A stretch of 64,000 nt of DNA from Bryum argenteum (GCA_037043015.1 CM073327.1:13188727-13252726), one strand, 5' to 3'. Counted from the stretch's first letter, positions 52,370-64,000 are shown. Program-made: numbers and translations. Notes: generated by a model from the letters alone, not told the origin.

Positions 52370-52955
52370 TTCATTAGCCTCTCTCCGGCTTTCATGTGGT
52401 GAGAGTCTGATATTAGCATCTCTCCGGGTTTCCTGTGGCGAGAGTCTGTTATTAGCCTCTCTCCGGCTTTCATGTGGTGAGAGTCTTTTAGTACCCTATA
52501 AGGATTTATTTTGTTCTCCAACCAATCAATTCGTCGAGGGGTTTTCAGGCACCGAAGTCTTGTCATAGTTCCTCCCCAGGGGAATCACAAGTCGGTCATG
52601 CACAAAGCGCCCCACTCCCAAAGCGACTCTCCTTGAACCACTGAACCAAGCAGCCAGATTCTCCGCTTCCGAAACATATTAACACATGTGTCCTCAATAC
52701 ATGTACGTACATAGGGGCCTACCAGTCTACCACACGTCCATGACCCTAGAAGTCAGAACTGTTACATAGGCACCCACCCAAGGCAAATCGAGATGTATCC
52801 ACACTTCCACAATACATAGGGGCCCACCTATGCCAAATAACGCTGTAGTTCTACAAGCAGTTCAAACATGTCCAAAGCGCCCACAGAACCTACACATGCT
52901 TAAAAGTTGACCAATCCAAGGGCCCACCCTCGCCTAAAAGCCGCCTTTTTACAAC
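52370..52955 (+). repeat. Dispersed repeat (intact partner of 22.1-23.0 kb)
   Basis: 52370-52500 is three short units of CTCTCCGGCTTTCATG(T)GGTGAGAGTCT, also seen at 1405 and 60065. 52550-52955 matches the split repeat at 22130-23035 without the ~500-bp interruption. Confidence 0.7.
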
Positions 52956-53044
52956 ATGGAATAGGAATTTGTGAAAAATATTTTTATTATAAGCTGGCGA
53001 CAGTACTTGTTTATAATTTCGTAAAGGGGGCTATACTTATGTAC

Positions 53045-53165
53045 GAGTTAACTCAAAAGGAGCCACTCGTCATGAAAAATAATTGGTACGAGTTAATTGG
53101 GAGTGGCAAGGGATGTGCCACACTAGATATTTTCCATATTTAGGGGCCCCTTTGAGTTCCTTAGC
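53045..53165. repeat. Foldback MITE-like element, copy 3 (diverged)
   Basis: GTTAACTCAAAAGGAGCC is answered by GGGGCCCCTTTGAGTTCC, with GTGCCACAC, ATATTTTCCATA inside, as in the copies at 22.6 and 44.0 kb. Confidence 0.6.
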
Positions 53166-53322
53166 ATAACCGCAATTTTAAATTTAAAGAAGTACTTTCT
53201 CTTGGGCATTATTTTCTTTTCTTTGTTATAATCAACTTGTCGCAAATTGCCTTGGTGTCCAAGTTGGTCACAATCTAACCTAAGACCTCATTTTTGCGCA
53301 AAGATGCATACTCATGCTTTAG

Positions 53323-53715
53323 TGCAATATTAAGCAAGGCACCACAAGCCTTGGCTTGGTAGTTGGGGCTCATGGCCTCCAATGAGGAGGTCGTGGGTTC
53401 CATTCCCCATGCCGGTGTGGTGCTCACCACTATAGTCCACCCAACTATCGTGGAGGGTCCTTGGACCTTGTTGTATGGGTACCTCAAAGCCCTTTGGGGG
53501 GAATGGGGGATACTATGTCAAGTATCCTCAAGGCATCGGTAACTAGGCTAGAAACTAGCGTAGTCATAGTGTCCACCCTCGAGAGGGGGAAGTAGTATCG
53601 TTCCAATTTCCCCTTGTCCGGTGGCCATCGGGATTTTAGCATTACAAACGGATACTTCATTCACGCCGGCCCCTTAGGATGGGACCGGAGTTTCTATCTA
53701 TCTGCAATATTAAGC
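53323..53715 (+). mobile_element. SINE, copy 2 (tRNA-like body, no 5S head)
   Basis: 53336-53702 is flanked by the 13-bp duplication TGCAATATTAAGC (53323-53335 and 53703-53715). It begins AAGGCACCACAAGCCTTGGC, has the B-box-like GTGGGTTCCATTCCCC, and ends in TCTATCTATC. It matches copy 1 (43374-43935) from the tRNA-like part onward but starts exactly after the 5S head. It is either 5'-truncated or a subfamily without that head. Confidence 0.85.
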
Positions 53716-54121
53716 TTTAGATTTTGTTTGTATTGAAAGGACTAATAGAGAAAAATGCCCACTAGTGGATTCAATGAATGATGTGGACAAGCACTAGTGG
53801 AGGGAAAATTCCCCAGCCTACTGAATCTAAATTGTAGAGTATAGTTAGTTGCTTGATTAGAATCAGATGTTTACTTATAGCATTGTGTAGAAGTAGTCTT
53901 TGATATCCATGTAGTATTTGAAATTTGGTTGTTGCAAAACTCATCCGTCTAACCTTGTAGTAGCATGTGTAGCAACATCCATTGATCAAGTCGTTAATGG
54001 AATGAAGGCTTCAAGGGCGGAGTACGTGAAGTAACTTGCATTCATGTAGGGAGGCTTAATTAGGGCTTAAGCATTAGTTAGGGGTAGGTTGAGCTGCCTC
54101 TTTCGTGACTTCCATTTTTTA

Positions 54122-54935
54122 CTTAACCCCTAAAAATCCTGGAAAACCTATTCGGTTTTGTGAGATTTTAGGTAGCTCATTTTAAGAAAATAAATTGACA
54201 TTTTTGCCTAAGATTTTAACTGAGTGCTCTCCATACTGTAATGTGTATGTGGTAAAATTTGCAAAGCCAAATTACAATCTCAAAACCTTCATCTAGAAAT
54301 TTTAGAGTTCAAGTCCAGAACAGGTAGTTTAAATTTAGTTTTGGGTGAAAGCATGCTAGGGTGGATCAAATAGTACGTCACAATTTTTTTTGCAGTGAGT
54401 AGTCATTTGGAAAGGCCATTCAAGGATGACTCCAAATGCAAAAGTACTAATTTTATTGGGGAGAGACAATGCTAAGACTTGTCCTTTTACAAATCTTTTG
54501 TGTTTTGGTCCCAAAAATGTAGGGAAGTTGATAAAAAAACATGTTTTTTACTTTTTTAAGAAATGTCACAACTGTCCAAAAACTTACAAAAGTACAATTA
54601 AGTACTCGAATAAAGGAGTAGAGTACAAAATGAATTGGCGAGAGTTTAAGAGCATGCTAAAAGGAACCATATGTTGCTCTAGAATATTGAAAAAGAATTC
54701 ACAAGTATCTTGATTTCTTCTGTTAACCCCTAAAAATCCAGGAAAACCGATTCGGTTTTCTGAGATTTCGGGCAGCTCATTTTGAGCATTTAAATTGATG
54801 TTTTTTTGCCTAAGATTTTTATTGGGTGCTCCCCATACAGTAATGTGTATGTGGTAAAATTTTCAAAGTCAAATTTTAATTTTATAACCTTCACCTAGAA
54901 ATTTTAGGTTTCAAGTCCAAAACGGGCAGTTTAAA
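54122..54935 (+). repeat. ~210-bp direct repeat, two copies
   Basis: 54122-54335 and 54725-54935 share CCCCTAAAAATCC(T/A)GGAAAACC, TTTGCCTAAGATTTT and GTAATGTGTATGTGGTAAAA in the same order. A more distant third copy is near 48050-48150. The sequence between (54336-54724) and after, to 55600, is AT-rich without a recognised gene. Confidence 0.7.
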
Positions 54936-55599
54936 ATAATTTTTTTTAATTTTTTTTTTTTAGAAATATGTTCATTACCAAATTACTATTCAAATTCCAA
55001 AGTATCCGAAGTCAAAAAGTTTACCAATTTTACAAGGGCAGCCTCCAAAACTTTCAAAAACAATCTTCACAATTTCTAGTAATTTTACAATTTTTTCTTT
55101 CAAAAATTGCCAAAATTCGAGATTTTGAATTTTTTCCAAGATTTTTTTTTCAAAATTCACATTATAATAAATGCACCTTCTCACCGTCGAGATTTTTCTC
55201 AAACTAAATATATCATACGTGGTGCTTGTTTTACTATATTGTTGTTTTTAGTCCTTTTTTCATAAGATAATGTACATTTAGGTCAAAAAGTGGAATTAGT
55301 CTCTAAAATATTGCATGAGCGTACCCAACTTGATTAACTACATGGAAAAAATTGAGGGAATAATGTTTGGAGTAACAATCATCAAGTTGCCCTTGGCACC
55401 ATTCAAACAATTCTTCTCGGACAGCAACAAAAAAAAGTCTTGGACAAACTTTGATTGTTATGATCTCACAAATGACAAACATTCGGCAGATTAAATTTTG
55501 ACCACTCCTTTGTATACAAGTTAGGAACAAGATCTTACAATTTGAAGTCTTAAACCATAAAAAATAAGTTTCTCCATTTCCCCATTCCCCAACAAAGGT

Positions 55600-56430
55600 G
55601 AAAAATGGCAGTTTTTGGTTCTGGAGGTTGAGGAAGTGCTTGGATTTTTAGAAGTGAATAGCTTGTTTCCAAACTATCTTGATCTATCCATTAATCTAGT
55701 TAAATTAGGAGAAGGAAATCGATGTGCTCCTTCTCTTCTATCTTGTCCTTTTTTGTTCACCTTTATCTTCCTTGTTAGTGCTCCATTGTTAAATTAGGAA
55801 AAGGAGGGTCATGAGCCTCCTTCTCAATTGCTTTGTTCTTCCTTGGTCATCTTTATCCTACTTATTAACATTATTGACAATTGCTAAATGTTGTGTTGTT
55901 CTTGTCCCATGAAAATCAGCCAATCTGTTATCCCTTGAATCCATTCAATCCTTTTCAAACTCTTTTGAGATTTCTAATGTGGATAGAGCTCTAGTAGAGC
56001 TTTTGAGGGGTATAAGGCATGCCCAAATCCAATGAGAAGAGAGGGAGAAATGACCTCCCAAAGTCAGAGGTGTTGACTAGGTTTTCCTCGTCGGCAGTAC
56101 AAAATTAGCCTCATTCAAATGACAGTCACTCTTAGCTCACACATTGTATGCTTTTGAGACTTTGGGGGTAAATTCATTTGAACTTAGCTTTCTAAAAAGC
56201 TATGGCATGCTACAATTAGAGTTAGAACACAGAAATGGTGGTCCAAAAAGTAAAGGCCACCTCCAAGTTGATCCCGTCAAGACATGCCTCATCAGAGTTT
56301 TTTGTTTTCCATCCTCTTCTTATTACCTCTTGTTCTTTTTTTATCCTTCTCCCTTTCTTCTTGTTCAAGTAACCTTTGTAACCTTTGTAGCCACTTGAAT
56401 GACTCACACTACATAACCTACACTAATTTT
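55600..56430 (+). repeat. Dispersed repeat copy, partner of 2.0-2.5 kb
   Basis: The sequence has GTGCTCCTTCTC and GAGCCTCCTTCTC blocks, the GAGATTTCTAATGTGGATAGAGCTC block and TTAGCTTTCTAAAAAGCTAT followed by a CT-rich tail. These occur in the same order, more diverged, on the minus strand of 2020-2900. It is probably an old transposable element of unknown type. Confidence 0.6.
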
Positions 56431-56881
56431 AATACAAGTTTGTACGGTTAGGATCTAGATACGTCAGTCTCATTTTCACTAATAACACTTCAACACAATG
56501 ATTTGTTTAGATTTAAATGACCTCCGGGCATTGAGGGCTTATATACTATAGTTGTTTTATATCAAATATAAGGTATCGTGACTTTGGTTGAGCTTAACTT
56601 TTATGACAATCCGAATGTCATAGAGAACACTCAATTGTAAAAAGCATAATGGATTGTTGTTTTATTCAACATCGCACATGAAGAGTCAAATGTTGATATT
56701 TTGAGGTATAATTAGGTGTAGGTATGGTAATGCATATAATGTTTATATGGTAAAATTTGCAAAGTCAAGTTCCAACAATTAAATATATGTACACAAGATA
56801 CAGTTCACGATCCGAAGTGGAGCAAAAAGATCAATTTTTTAATGAACAGTTTTCAAAAATCTTGGTAATATATCTTGGTAT

Positions 56882-57146
56882 CTACAACCCCAATTCCGTT
56901 AAAATGGCACTATGCCATGTGCCATTTTGTCACACTAGATCTTACATTTCTGCTCATATAAAATGGTATATTTTGTAATATCACAATTTTTTTTGTACTA
57001 TCACTTCTTTATATACATTGTCACTCATTTTCCCTAATATCACCTTAAAATTTTGTTATATCACATGGTTTTTGAACTACAGTTCAGAAAGTTGAGGTGC
57101 GCCATTTTACCGGAATAATGCCATTTTAACGGAATTGGGGTTCTAC
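56882..57146. mobile_element. MITE with AACCCCAATTCCG ends, 4-bp duplication CTAC (copy 2)
   Basis: 56886-57142 begins AACCCCAATTCCGTTAAAAT and ends ATTTTAACGGAATTGGGGTT. CTAC flanks both sides (56882-56885 and 57143-57146). 257 bp, non-coding, same family as 48617-49038. Confidence 0.85.
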
Positions 57147-57700
57147 TCAAATTATTAGATGACGTTAACTGAAACTTTTATGAGTTACACAAAGGCGCGT
57201 TTCAAAATTTGCAAGGATAAGCTCCAAAGTGTTTAGTATTTTTATTTTTATTTTTCTTGTTTAGTAAAATTTGAGATATAGGAATTTTTTCTTTGCAACT
57301 ATATTTACCTTTCATCCATAAACTGGGCACAATTAAGCTAAGGGTGTCCAAAAAAGTTGTCACAAGTACAATTTCACCTCATGAAAGTGTGTCAAACATG
57401 TACATCTTCTAAATAAAGTTAAGTATGATAACACTAAATGTGGTTTCAATTTACAGCACTTATAGCCTACCAAAAAAGAAAAAAAAAAAAAAAAAAAATC
57501 ATTCGCAAATGTTGAAGAATATTAAGAGTTTTTATTAGGTGTTACAGTTGAAAAGGTAAGTTGTGTCTTGATTACACAAAATCCTAAGAAACAATCATTC
57601 GATACATCAAATAATCACATTTTGATACCATTTTTGGATATGACTTACATGTGCTTGTGCATTACATAAAATAGTTAGTTTGAACAATTAATAATTTTTG

Positions 57701-57768
57701 CACCATGATGCCTGCAAATCCCACCATGATGCCTGCAAATCCCACCATGATGCCTGCAAATCCCACCA
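57701..57768 (+). repeat. 21-bp tandem repeat, 3.2 copies
   Basis: CACCATGATGCCTGCAAATCC is repeated perfectly three times and partly a fourth time, in otherwise AT-rich DNA. Confidence 0.9.
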
Positions 57769-58929
57769 ATATGCAATTTACTGTGGAGGGTTCAATGATC
57801 CAAAAATAAAAAATTTGAATAATTGTTTTTCTTAGGAATGTGCATTTTGATCCCAATTACATATACAATATTTTAAAATGATTTTGTACTCTTTGTAGTT
57901 GAAAAAATGAAAAAAATGATGAACTTTGGATGTTTCAACCAAAAATCACCTAATTAGTATTGAGAAAAAGTGATACCCATACCTTGGCCGTGCCCAACTT
58001 ATATAATGATTTGTGATTCGGAACATAATCACAAATCATTTTTCTTAACATAACATTATTGAATATCATTTACATGAAGCAAGCTTCACCGTTCAGTTTC
58101 TTTCATACTTTCTTCAAGAAAACAATTGATAATTGTAGAAGCAAAATAAGTCCCTTAGGCATACACAACCTAGTTATCTACATACAAAAATACATAAACA
58201 CAATCTTTGAGATAAAAAATATCACATCTTACTGTGCATGAAGTAGATTATATCTCCCAAAAAATGTCAAAAAATGTTTCCATCAACTTTGAATGTTATG
58301 ATCTCACAAACGGTGCAACCTAAAAGTACACAAAAGCTTACTCTTTTTAAAGCAGATCTCAATCTCAACCGGGTGGTAAAAAAAAGCAGTTATTGGTACA
58401 TTCTGAGATCCACAAGATGCTTGGATTCCAGATATGCATACAAAGAAATAGACACAACATGGATGGTACTGAACGAGTCCTGAAACAGTCTACCTTCCTT
58501 CTAATCAGAAGGGACACATTTGAGGGTTTTTTTACATAAATACACCTGTCCACCATTCTGTCTAACTAAGGTTCAGATAGTCTTTCAGAATTTGAACAAT
58601 AGTCATATTATGAACAGATACTATACCATTTCAAGCATACCAATGCAAACCACACACTGAATAAAACTCCCTTCATCGACAGAATCAAAGTGATATACGG
58701 GAAGCACCGGCACTTGGAAACCGAATGAAATTCCACAATGCCGATCAGTATGAACATTAAGGATCTGAATGTCCAAATCTCAGACTTAGTTTATTCGATT
58801 CAGATTTTCAGGAAATGGCCAAGTTAAACATGGGTATTGTACGAGGTAAGTAAACTCAAAAAGGAGCTGAATGACCTTTAAACTTGGGCTCCACACTCAC
58901 GCCTCATTCACACGTTCAACTGCATAACT

Positions 58930-59124
58930 TCATTCGAAGAGTGGAGGCAAGTCAAATAATGGGAAGCCTTCGATGCTCCTCCTCAGCATACAACCAGAAA
59001 GGCCGGCTTCTATGTTAAACAGAGGAAGACCAGGGGCTGCCACGTTGGCTGGGGGGAGAAGAGCAGGGGCTGGCTGCTGTGGCTGTCCATGAGCATTCAC
59101 GGCTGGTTGATTCGCTTGCGCCAT
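58930..59124 (-). CDS. MAQANQP family, copy 3
   Basis: ATG 59124 opens MAQANQPAVNAHGQPQQPAP ... LPLFNIEAGLSGCMLRRSIEGFPLFDLPPLFE and TGA, closest to copy 1. The acceptor TGGATTGTGGATGGCAG precedes it. The leader intron donor GCTGTAAGTCAATTC is near 59890 (minus). A downstream conserved block (58590-58745) reads VLPVYHFDSVDEGSFIQCVVCIGMLEMV before a stop. No TATA box is seen at the usual place. Confidence 0.4.
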   Translation of the reverse strand: MAQANQPAVNAHGQPQQPAPALLPPANVAAPGLPLFNIEAGLSGCMLRRSIEGFPLFDLPPLFE

Positions 59125-60163
59125 TGCTTCCGTCTCAAAGCCTTTCTGCCATCCACAATCCACACAGCAAACATCATCAGAACGCTTGCACAACTTAAAG
59201 ATTGGTGCTATTGGTGACATTGGTCAAAATGGCAATATTTCACAAATATGGCGCTTTTACGGGGTTGGAATGAAGTAAACAGAGAGGATGGTATTTCAGA
59301 ATGATGTTAAGATATTATTGAGAAGCAATAAGTACTATCATGTAATGAAATCAAAGGAGTCACACTGGAAACAGAACCGAATATGTCAGCGGAATGCATG
59401 GTAGTTTTGGTATGAAACTCAAAATATTATCATCCTAATGGAATTGCTCATAGTGTTACTGACAGATCAAGCTAAAGTCAAATTTCGCAAGAAACTTCAT
59501 CGGTATCAATGAACTGGCCGGATTCCACCCAAACAGACGAACCAACGGTTCCAGTGTCAAATCCTCCCTTCTACAACTCAAAGTGTCAACAATTTGAAGC
59601 ACAGAAATTGAAGGAGCACAGAGATCACGATCGATTCAACCGTTATCATATTCCGAAGTCACTGAGAAGTCCAGAAGTATCACAAATACGAGAATGAACA
59701 AGTACGCAAGGGTGACGTAATTGCAGCAATCCAACCCACTAGGCTGGGTAGTATACCACTGTCCAACAGAAGCTCTCAACTGTGTGCTAATCATGAGGAA
59801 TGAATCCGGGTGAGGTATGCGCCTAGCCATCTCAAGAAATAGATCGATACAAGCAGACAGATTGCACCGCAATGGACGGGCTAGGAGAATTGACTTACAG
59901 CACTGCTCGTCGTTGTGGTCGAAATTGACGTGTGAGCAGAGGAGTGAAGAGAATGGAGCAGAGATAGACGAACAGTCTCATGAGGGCACTCATGAGGGCA
60001 CTCCATCCCAAGGTACTACCCTTACAATACGAATATTGTTCTCCGCTCCCAAAGTCTTTCATTAGCATCTCTCCGGCTTTCATGTCGTGAGAGTCTGTTA
60101 TTAGCCTTTCTCCGGCTTTCATGTTATGGGCCTCACACGACATGAGATGTTGCTGCATACAAT

Positions 60164-60446
60164 TGGACTACCTAAAAGCGCCAGGGAACCCAAAAGCGCG
60201 CTGTACCTCATTTGTAGATTGTGAGAATACAGATGTACCTCATTTGTATATAACGCAATTGGGTCAAATCTTGCGTAGCACTTTGGAATTTTGTATAAAA
60301 TTCACAAATGCAAATTACATGTTGCAAATTTTTGCAATCCTCCTGAAAACCTATTTCGAATGTGGTCATAATTTTATTTTGAATTTACTAGTGCTAAAAT
60401 TAGGTCAGATCTCTTAAGTTGGTGCTTTTAGGACACTCAACCTTAG
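60164..60446 (+). mobile_element. 283-bp MITE-like repeat, copy 2
   Basis: It is collinear with 46991-47273, beginning TGGACTACCTAAAAGCGCCA and ending GGACACTCAACCTTAG. It lies just upstream of family copy 3, as its partner lies just upstream of copy 1, so the two may have been copied together. Confidence 0.75.
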
Positions 60447-62400
60447 TGCTGGTAGTACAGATCCTGAACAGGAAAGTGTGGTCCACAAGGACAAGGATTG
60501 AATAAGGGACGCTTTGCATGGGGAGTCATTTCATTTATAATGGGGAGTCATTTCGTTTATAATTGAAATCAAGAAACGGCCTTTAGGCCATGAATTGGCC
60601 TTCCATTCTTGTGTCTCCCAACTTTTGGAGCGCAAGCCGTGTCATAACTTGTCCCCTACCCATCATAATATAATTTCAAAAAATTAGCCTTGAATCCCCA
60701 TGTAAAGCTCTTCAGACCAATTTGGAGAATTGGAACAATCACAAGAGAGTATTTGGCCATAAATTGACCCCATCAATGGCTTGGCCCCTCTTGTAAAGTG
60801 TCCCTAAAAATTTGGATATATATAGAAATTAAACTTTCTATTATTAGTACCTCAATCTTAACATGGTTGATGGTTGGCTAAAATTATTTGATATATGATA
60901 AAATAGTAAAAAACCACTTATTACTACAAAATAATAATATTAGTTTCCCTAAATAGTAAGTCTTTCAACAATGCCTTGCGCCCTTGCCTTGTTAATGCAT
61001 AAAAGCTTGGGGTGAACAACTTATGAGTCCAAACAAGGTTTTGTAAATTGGATGTGGTCCAAACAGATTGAACTTCTAAAAAGTAAAAAATAAAAATAAA
61101 ATAAAAAACATTTATTAGTTAGGTAGAGCTCCTCAAAATTGTGGTATAAATGTGGTAAAAAATTGCATAGCATACAATGAAGTATGAATTGTTGTCATTC
61201 ATTTATCGAAGGGAGCTCTTATACTTGGATCCCAAACATGGGACATGTTCCACAATTAAAAGTCACTTTAGTTCGCCAGGAATTATCTTTTGGATAAGAA
61301 CAATCCCAAGATAACTTTCAACAACTTCATACTTAGTTGGAAGAGTTTTTGTTTGAGTAGTTTAGGTATTGGGTTTGCAATGTATTTTGAATAAAATTGG
61401 AAAAAAAATACATATTTTTTGACGAGAAGTTTCTCATTCATCCACCGTTGGTTTAAGGTTTAATTGTTAAGTTGGATTCCAATTTCGATCTACTTATTGT
61501 GGTGGAAACGTTAAATCAATCCAAGATGTGAGGAAGTTATGGCATTCACTTTTGTACAAGGGGTCTATTTTTGCACTATTTCTCCTTTGTAAAAGTTTTG
61601 CAAGGCCATTATTTGCGCAAAGAATTTTTTCTCACGAACTTTCTTTTCTGGTTCAAGGCTATTATTGAGATGAAGGTAAACATCTCGGTCCATAGTTGGT
61701 GGCTTTTTTGTTGCAATAAGTTAGTATATTGGTGGTATTTTCACTTCAAGTAAAAATGTTAGGATTCTGTGATGTTTTTTGAGTATTTATGCGTTACGAT
61801 CTCGCAATCTATTATGCCCCACAACTTTACATATGACCCACATGGTGTACATTATAGCTAATATAAAATTGTACGGTTGAGATTTGAATTGAATACCTTT
61901 ATTAATATTTAAGACAATTTTTTTTAAGAATGTATTCTTTTTTATACAAATGAGTCACCATTTAGGGGTTAAATCCCCATGTAAAACATTCCTTACTAAT
62001 ACTTCATCCACGAGGTTGCAGACTACTCATGGAGCAAGTTCACAAACATTCAAGAAATATCTTGCGTAGTTCTTTTATTATGTTAATACATAAAACTCTT
62101 CCGGACTATCGTGGGATGAAATTCCTTCAGTAAAATTACCTTTTTTGGGGCGAGTTGAAATTATTTCCTATATATCTTCAATCACAACTCATTTCCAACA
62201 TACTCTTCATTACAGAGGTATATTTATCAGGTATGAGAATCTGGCGACAGATAAATAATAGATTATGCATGACTCAACACCATGCTGCGTACACACATCA
62301 TAAGAAACCACATACCGATTGAATCTTTCTTTACCACAAGGATTAGAACGATGGGAAGCAACCCCAGTTGGTTACAAAATGAGCCACATGAATTTTCCAA
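60447..62400. other. AT-rich region, no gene
   Basis: No coding region, RNA gene or element end is recognised. Only short low-complexity A/T tracts and a small direct repeat (TGGGGAGTCATTTC, near 60519 and 60541) are visible. Confidence 0.5.
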
Positions 62401-62638
62401 ATTGCCAATTCAGTGAGTTTGAAAGTTCACACCATACGGAATCTCAAGAAAATACATGAAGTACACATGGGTATCACCTGAGTATCTCCCACATGTAACC
62501 TAGGTATGTCTTTGAAGTATGGAATGATACAAAGGCGAGGATTATAACCAAATGATTTTGATGAACTTTCCGGGCACTGCATATTTAGGATCAAAGAGGC
62601 ACAAGTCAAATTCCTTAGCAAGAGAGCAGCCTTGGCTT

Positions 62639-62953
62639 TCACAAGTCAGAAAGTGGTGGCAAGTCCAGTAATGGGAAACCTTCGATACTCCTCCTAGGCA
62701 TTCCACCTGAAGTCCCCGCTTCTATGTCAAAAAACGGAGCAAGAGCAGGGGCTGCCATGTTGTCCCCCACTGCCATGTTGGCTGCCACGTTTGCTCCGGC
62801 TGCTATGTTGGCCCCAATGGCCACGTTGGCGACAACTACCACATTGGTTGCCATGTTGGGTCCGAGGGCCATGTTGGGTCCAGGGGCCATGTTGGGTCGG
62901 GGGGCCGTGTTGGCCCGGGGGAGGAGGGGATGGGCTTGGTTTGCTTCTGCCAT
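62639..62953 (-). CDS. MAQANQP family, copy 4 (expanded repeat)
   Basis: ATG 62953 opens MAEANQAHPLLPRANTAP. An internal expansion of near-repeats (PNMAPGPNMALGPNMA, then VAIGANIAAGANVAANMAVG) replaces the HGQPQQPAP part. The conserved end FFDIEAGTSGGMPRRSIEGFPLLDLPPL follows. The longer spacer arises from 15-30-bp tandem units in the DNA. The leader reaches about 63800. Confidence 0.4.
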   Translation of the reverse strand: MAEANQAHPLLPRANTAPRPNMAPGPNMALGPNMATNVVVVANVAIGANIAAGANVAANMAVGDNMAAPALAPFFDIEAGTSGGMPRRSIEGFPLLDLPPLSDL

Positions 62954-63803
62954 TGCTTCCGCTTTAAAGACTTCTGACCTCCACAGTCAATCAACACCAC
63001 AAACAATCATCAAATAATTCTTCCACAAGTAGGAAATATCTAAAATAGCAAAGATGGCACCTTCTTGGGGATTAAAATTTCAAAAGAAGAGAGGGACCTG
63101 ATCCTACATAGGAAGTGATGTCATAGTAAGAGAAACAATGTATCAATACATTCTGGAAACATATCCAAATATGTCCAATCTTCTCAACACTTGCAAAAAT
63201 GTCATTCAAAAGGAATTGCTCATGAAACTAGTGCATAGCAAGGTAGTGCCACAGACTAACTAATCCAGCTAGAATCAAATTTCAGGAAAAAGTTCATTGG
63301 CATTTCAATCAAACCGGCTTCTACCCACACAGACGAACAAGCGATCCCGCCCGGTGTCAAATCCGTCCTTCCCACCTAGTGTGTCGACAGCAAAGGAGCA
63401 CACAGAGCATGGTCGAGTCAACCGGTATTATTCAGACATCACTGAGAAGTCTAGAAGTATCAACAAATATGAGAAAACTTTAGTAGAAGGAACAAACACG
63501 CAAAGATCACCACGTATACGCAGCAATCAAACCCACTAGGCCGCGAAGAACATGGCGATCATCGTAGCCAAAATGAAGCTCTCAACTGGGAACTAAATAA
63601 TTATGACAGAGGATCGAATCCAGGTGGGTTGTTCGCCCAGCCATCACAAGAAATTGATCGATACAAGCAGACAGAGTGCAATGGAGGAGCTAGAAGAATT
63701 GACATACAGCACAGATCGATGATGTTGCCGTCGAGAATAGTGATGTGTGAGCAGAGGAGTGAAGAGAATGGAGCAGAGATAGACAGACAGCCTCATGAGG
63801 GCA

Positions 63804-63811
63804 CTTATATA
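63804..63811 (-). promoter_or_regulatory. TATA box of family copy 4
   Basis: TATATAAG on the minus strand lies just upstream of the shared leader start (GTGCCCTCATGAGGC). Copy 1 has CTTATAAG at the same place (46569-46576), while copies 2 and 3 have unrelated sequence there. Confidence 0.5.
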
Positions 63812-64000
63812 CTCAACATTGCAAGAAGTCCCGCCGTAAGCCTACTCTGTACATATTCCCGCTAACATATATTACCACTTTTCAACTCCTTTTATTAGCC
63901 CATGCACGGAAGCCAGTTCCTTCCAAGCCCAAAGAAAAGCTCCGCGAATCCTAAAATGTTTCTTTTATTAGCCCTTGGGACCAGCTATTCAGGGGTCAAA

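Overview
The window is nuclear DNA of a plant-lineage eukaryote, most likely a charophyte-type green alga (a Chara-like genome is my guess, not proven). The reasons are GT-AG introns, a chromodomain Ty3 retrotransposon, a plant/charophyte-type 5S rRNA sequence inside a SINE, tRNA-type SINEs, a LINE with a poly(A) tail, several MITE families and very low gene density. Almost all the DNA is transposable elements or decayed copies of them. I see no ordinary housekeeping gene.

1-746 is the 3' end of a LINE. 1667-21929 looks like one very large DNA transposon, about 20.3 kb, with perfect 28-bp terminal inverted repeats and a 4-bp target duplication (TTGT). It has two divergent arms. The left arm (minus strand) encodes a protein whose first exon copies the histone H3 tail (MPRTKQTAR), followed by a ParB-like domain and a DNA-methyltransferase-like domain. 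Further along the same arm are an acidic coiled-coil gene, an FCP1-like phosphatase and a small ORF. The right arm (plus strand) encodes a transposase-like protein with the motif GHTHEDID. About 40 copies of a 21-bp palindrome (TTTAGCTCGA, one free base, then its reverse complement) run through both arms. They sit mostly in introns and are spaced at about 35, 52.5 or 79 bp. Each arm begins with a GC-rich untranslated exon followed by a 1.1-1.3 kb leader intron packed with the palindromes. A ParB-like protein next to arrays of palindromes is reminiscent of ParB/parS, which makes this the best candidate for a new system.

22-25.7 kb is repeats. 25.8-32.2 kb holds a plus-strand gene with coiled coil, RING finger, acidic region, NLS and pre-SET/SET histone methyltransferase domain, degraded by several stops and frame changes. 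Tail to tail with it is a minus-strand transposase-like gene (42143 to 32461) with SDG and HGKGEWDG motifs. Its first exon is split by a 6.2-kb Ty3/gypsy chromovirus (35873-42049, 5-bp target duplication GCGCC). The LTRs of that element carry arrays of heat-shock elements just upstream of a TATA box.

42.2-64 kb is repeat-rich. It contains two copies of a SINE, one with a 5S-rRNA-derived head; a hAT-type foldback MITE; two MITEs whose ends resemble those of the giant element; and four dispersed minus-strand copies of a small gene family (MAQANQP...) lying around an ABCG-like transporter exon. Many reading frames in the window are interrupted, so most of these genes are probably decaying copies, although assembly errors cannot be excluded.
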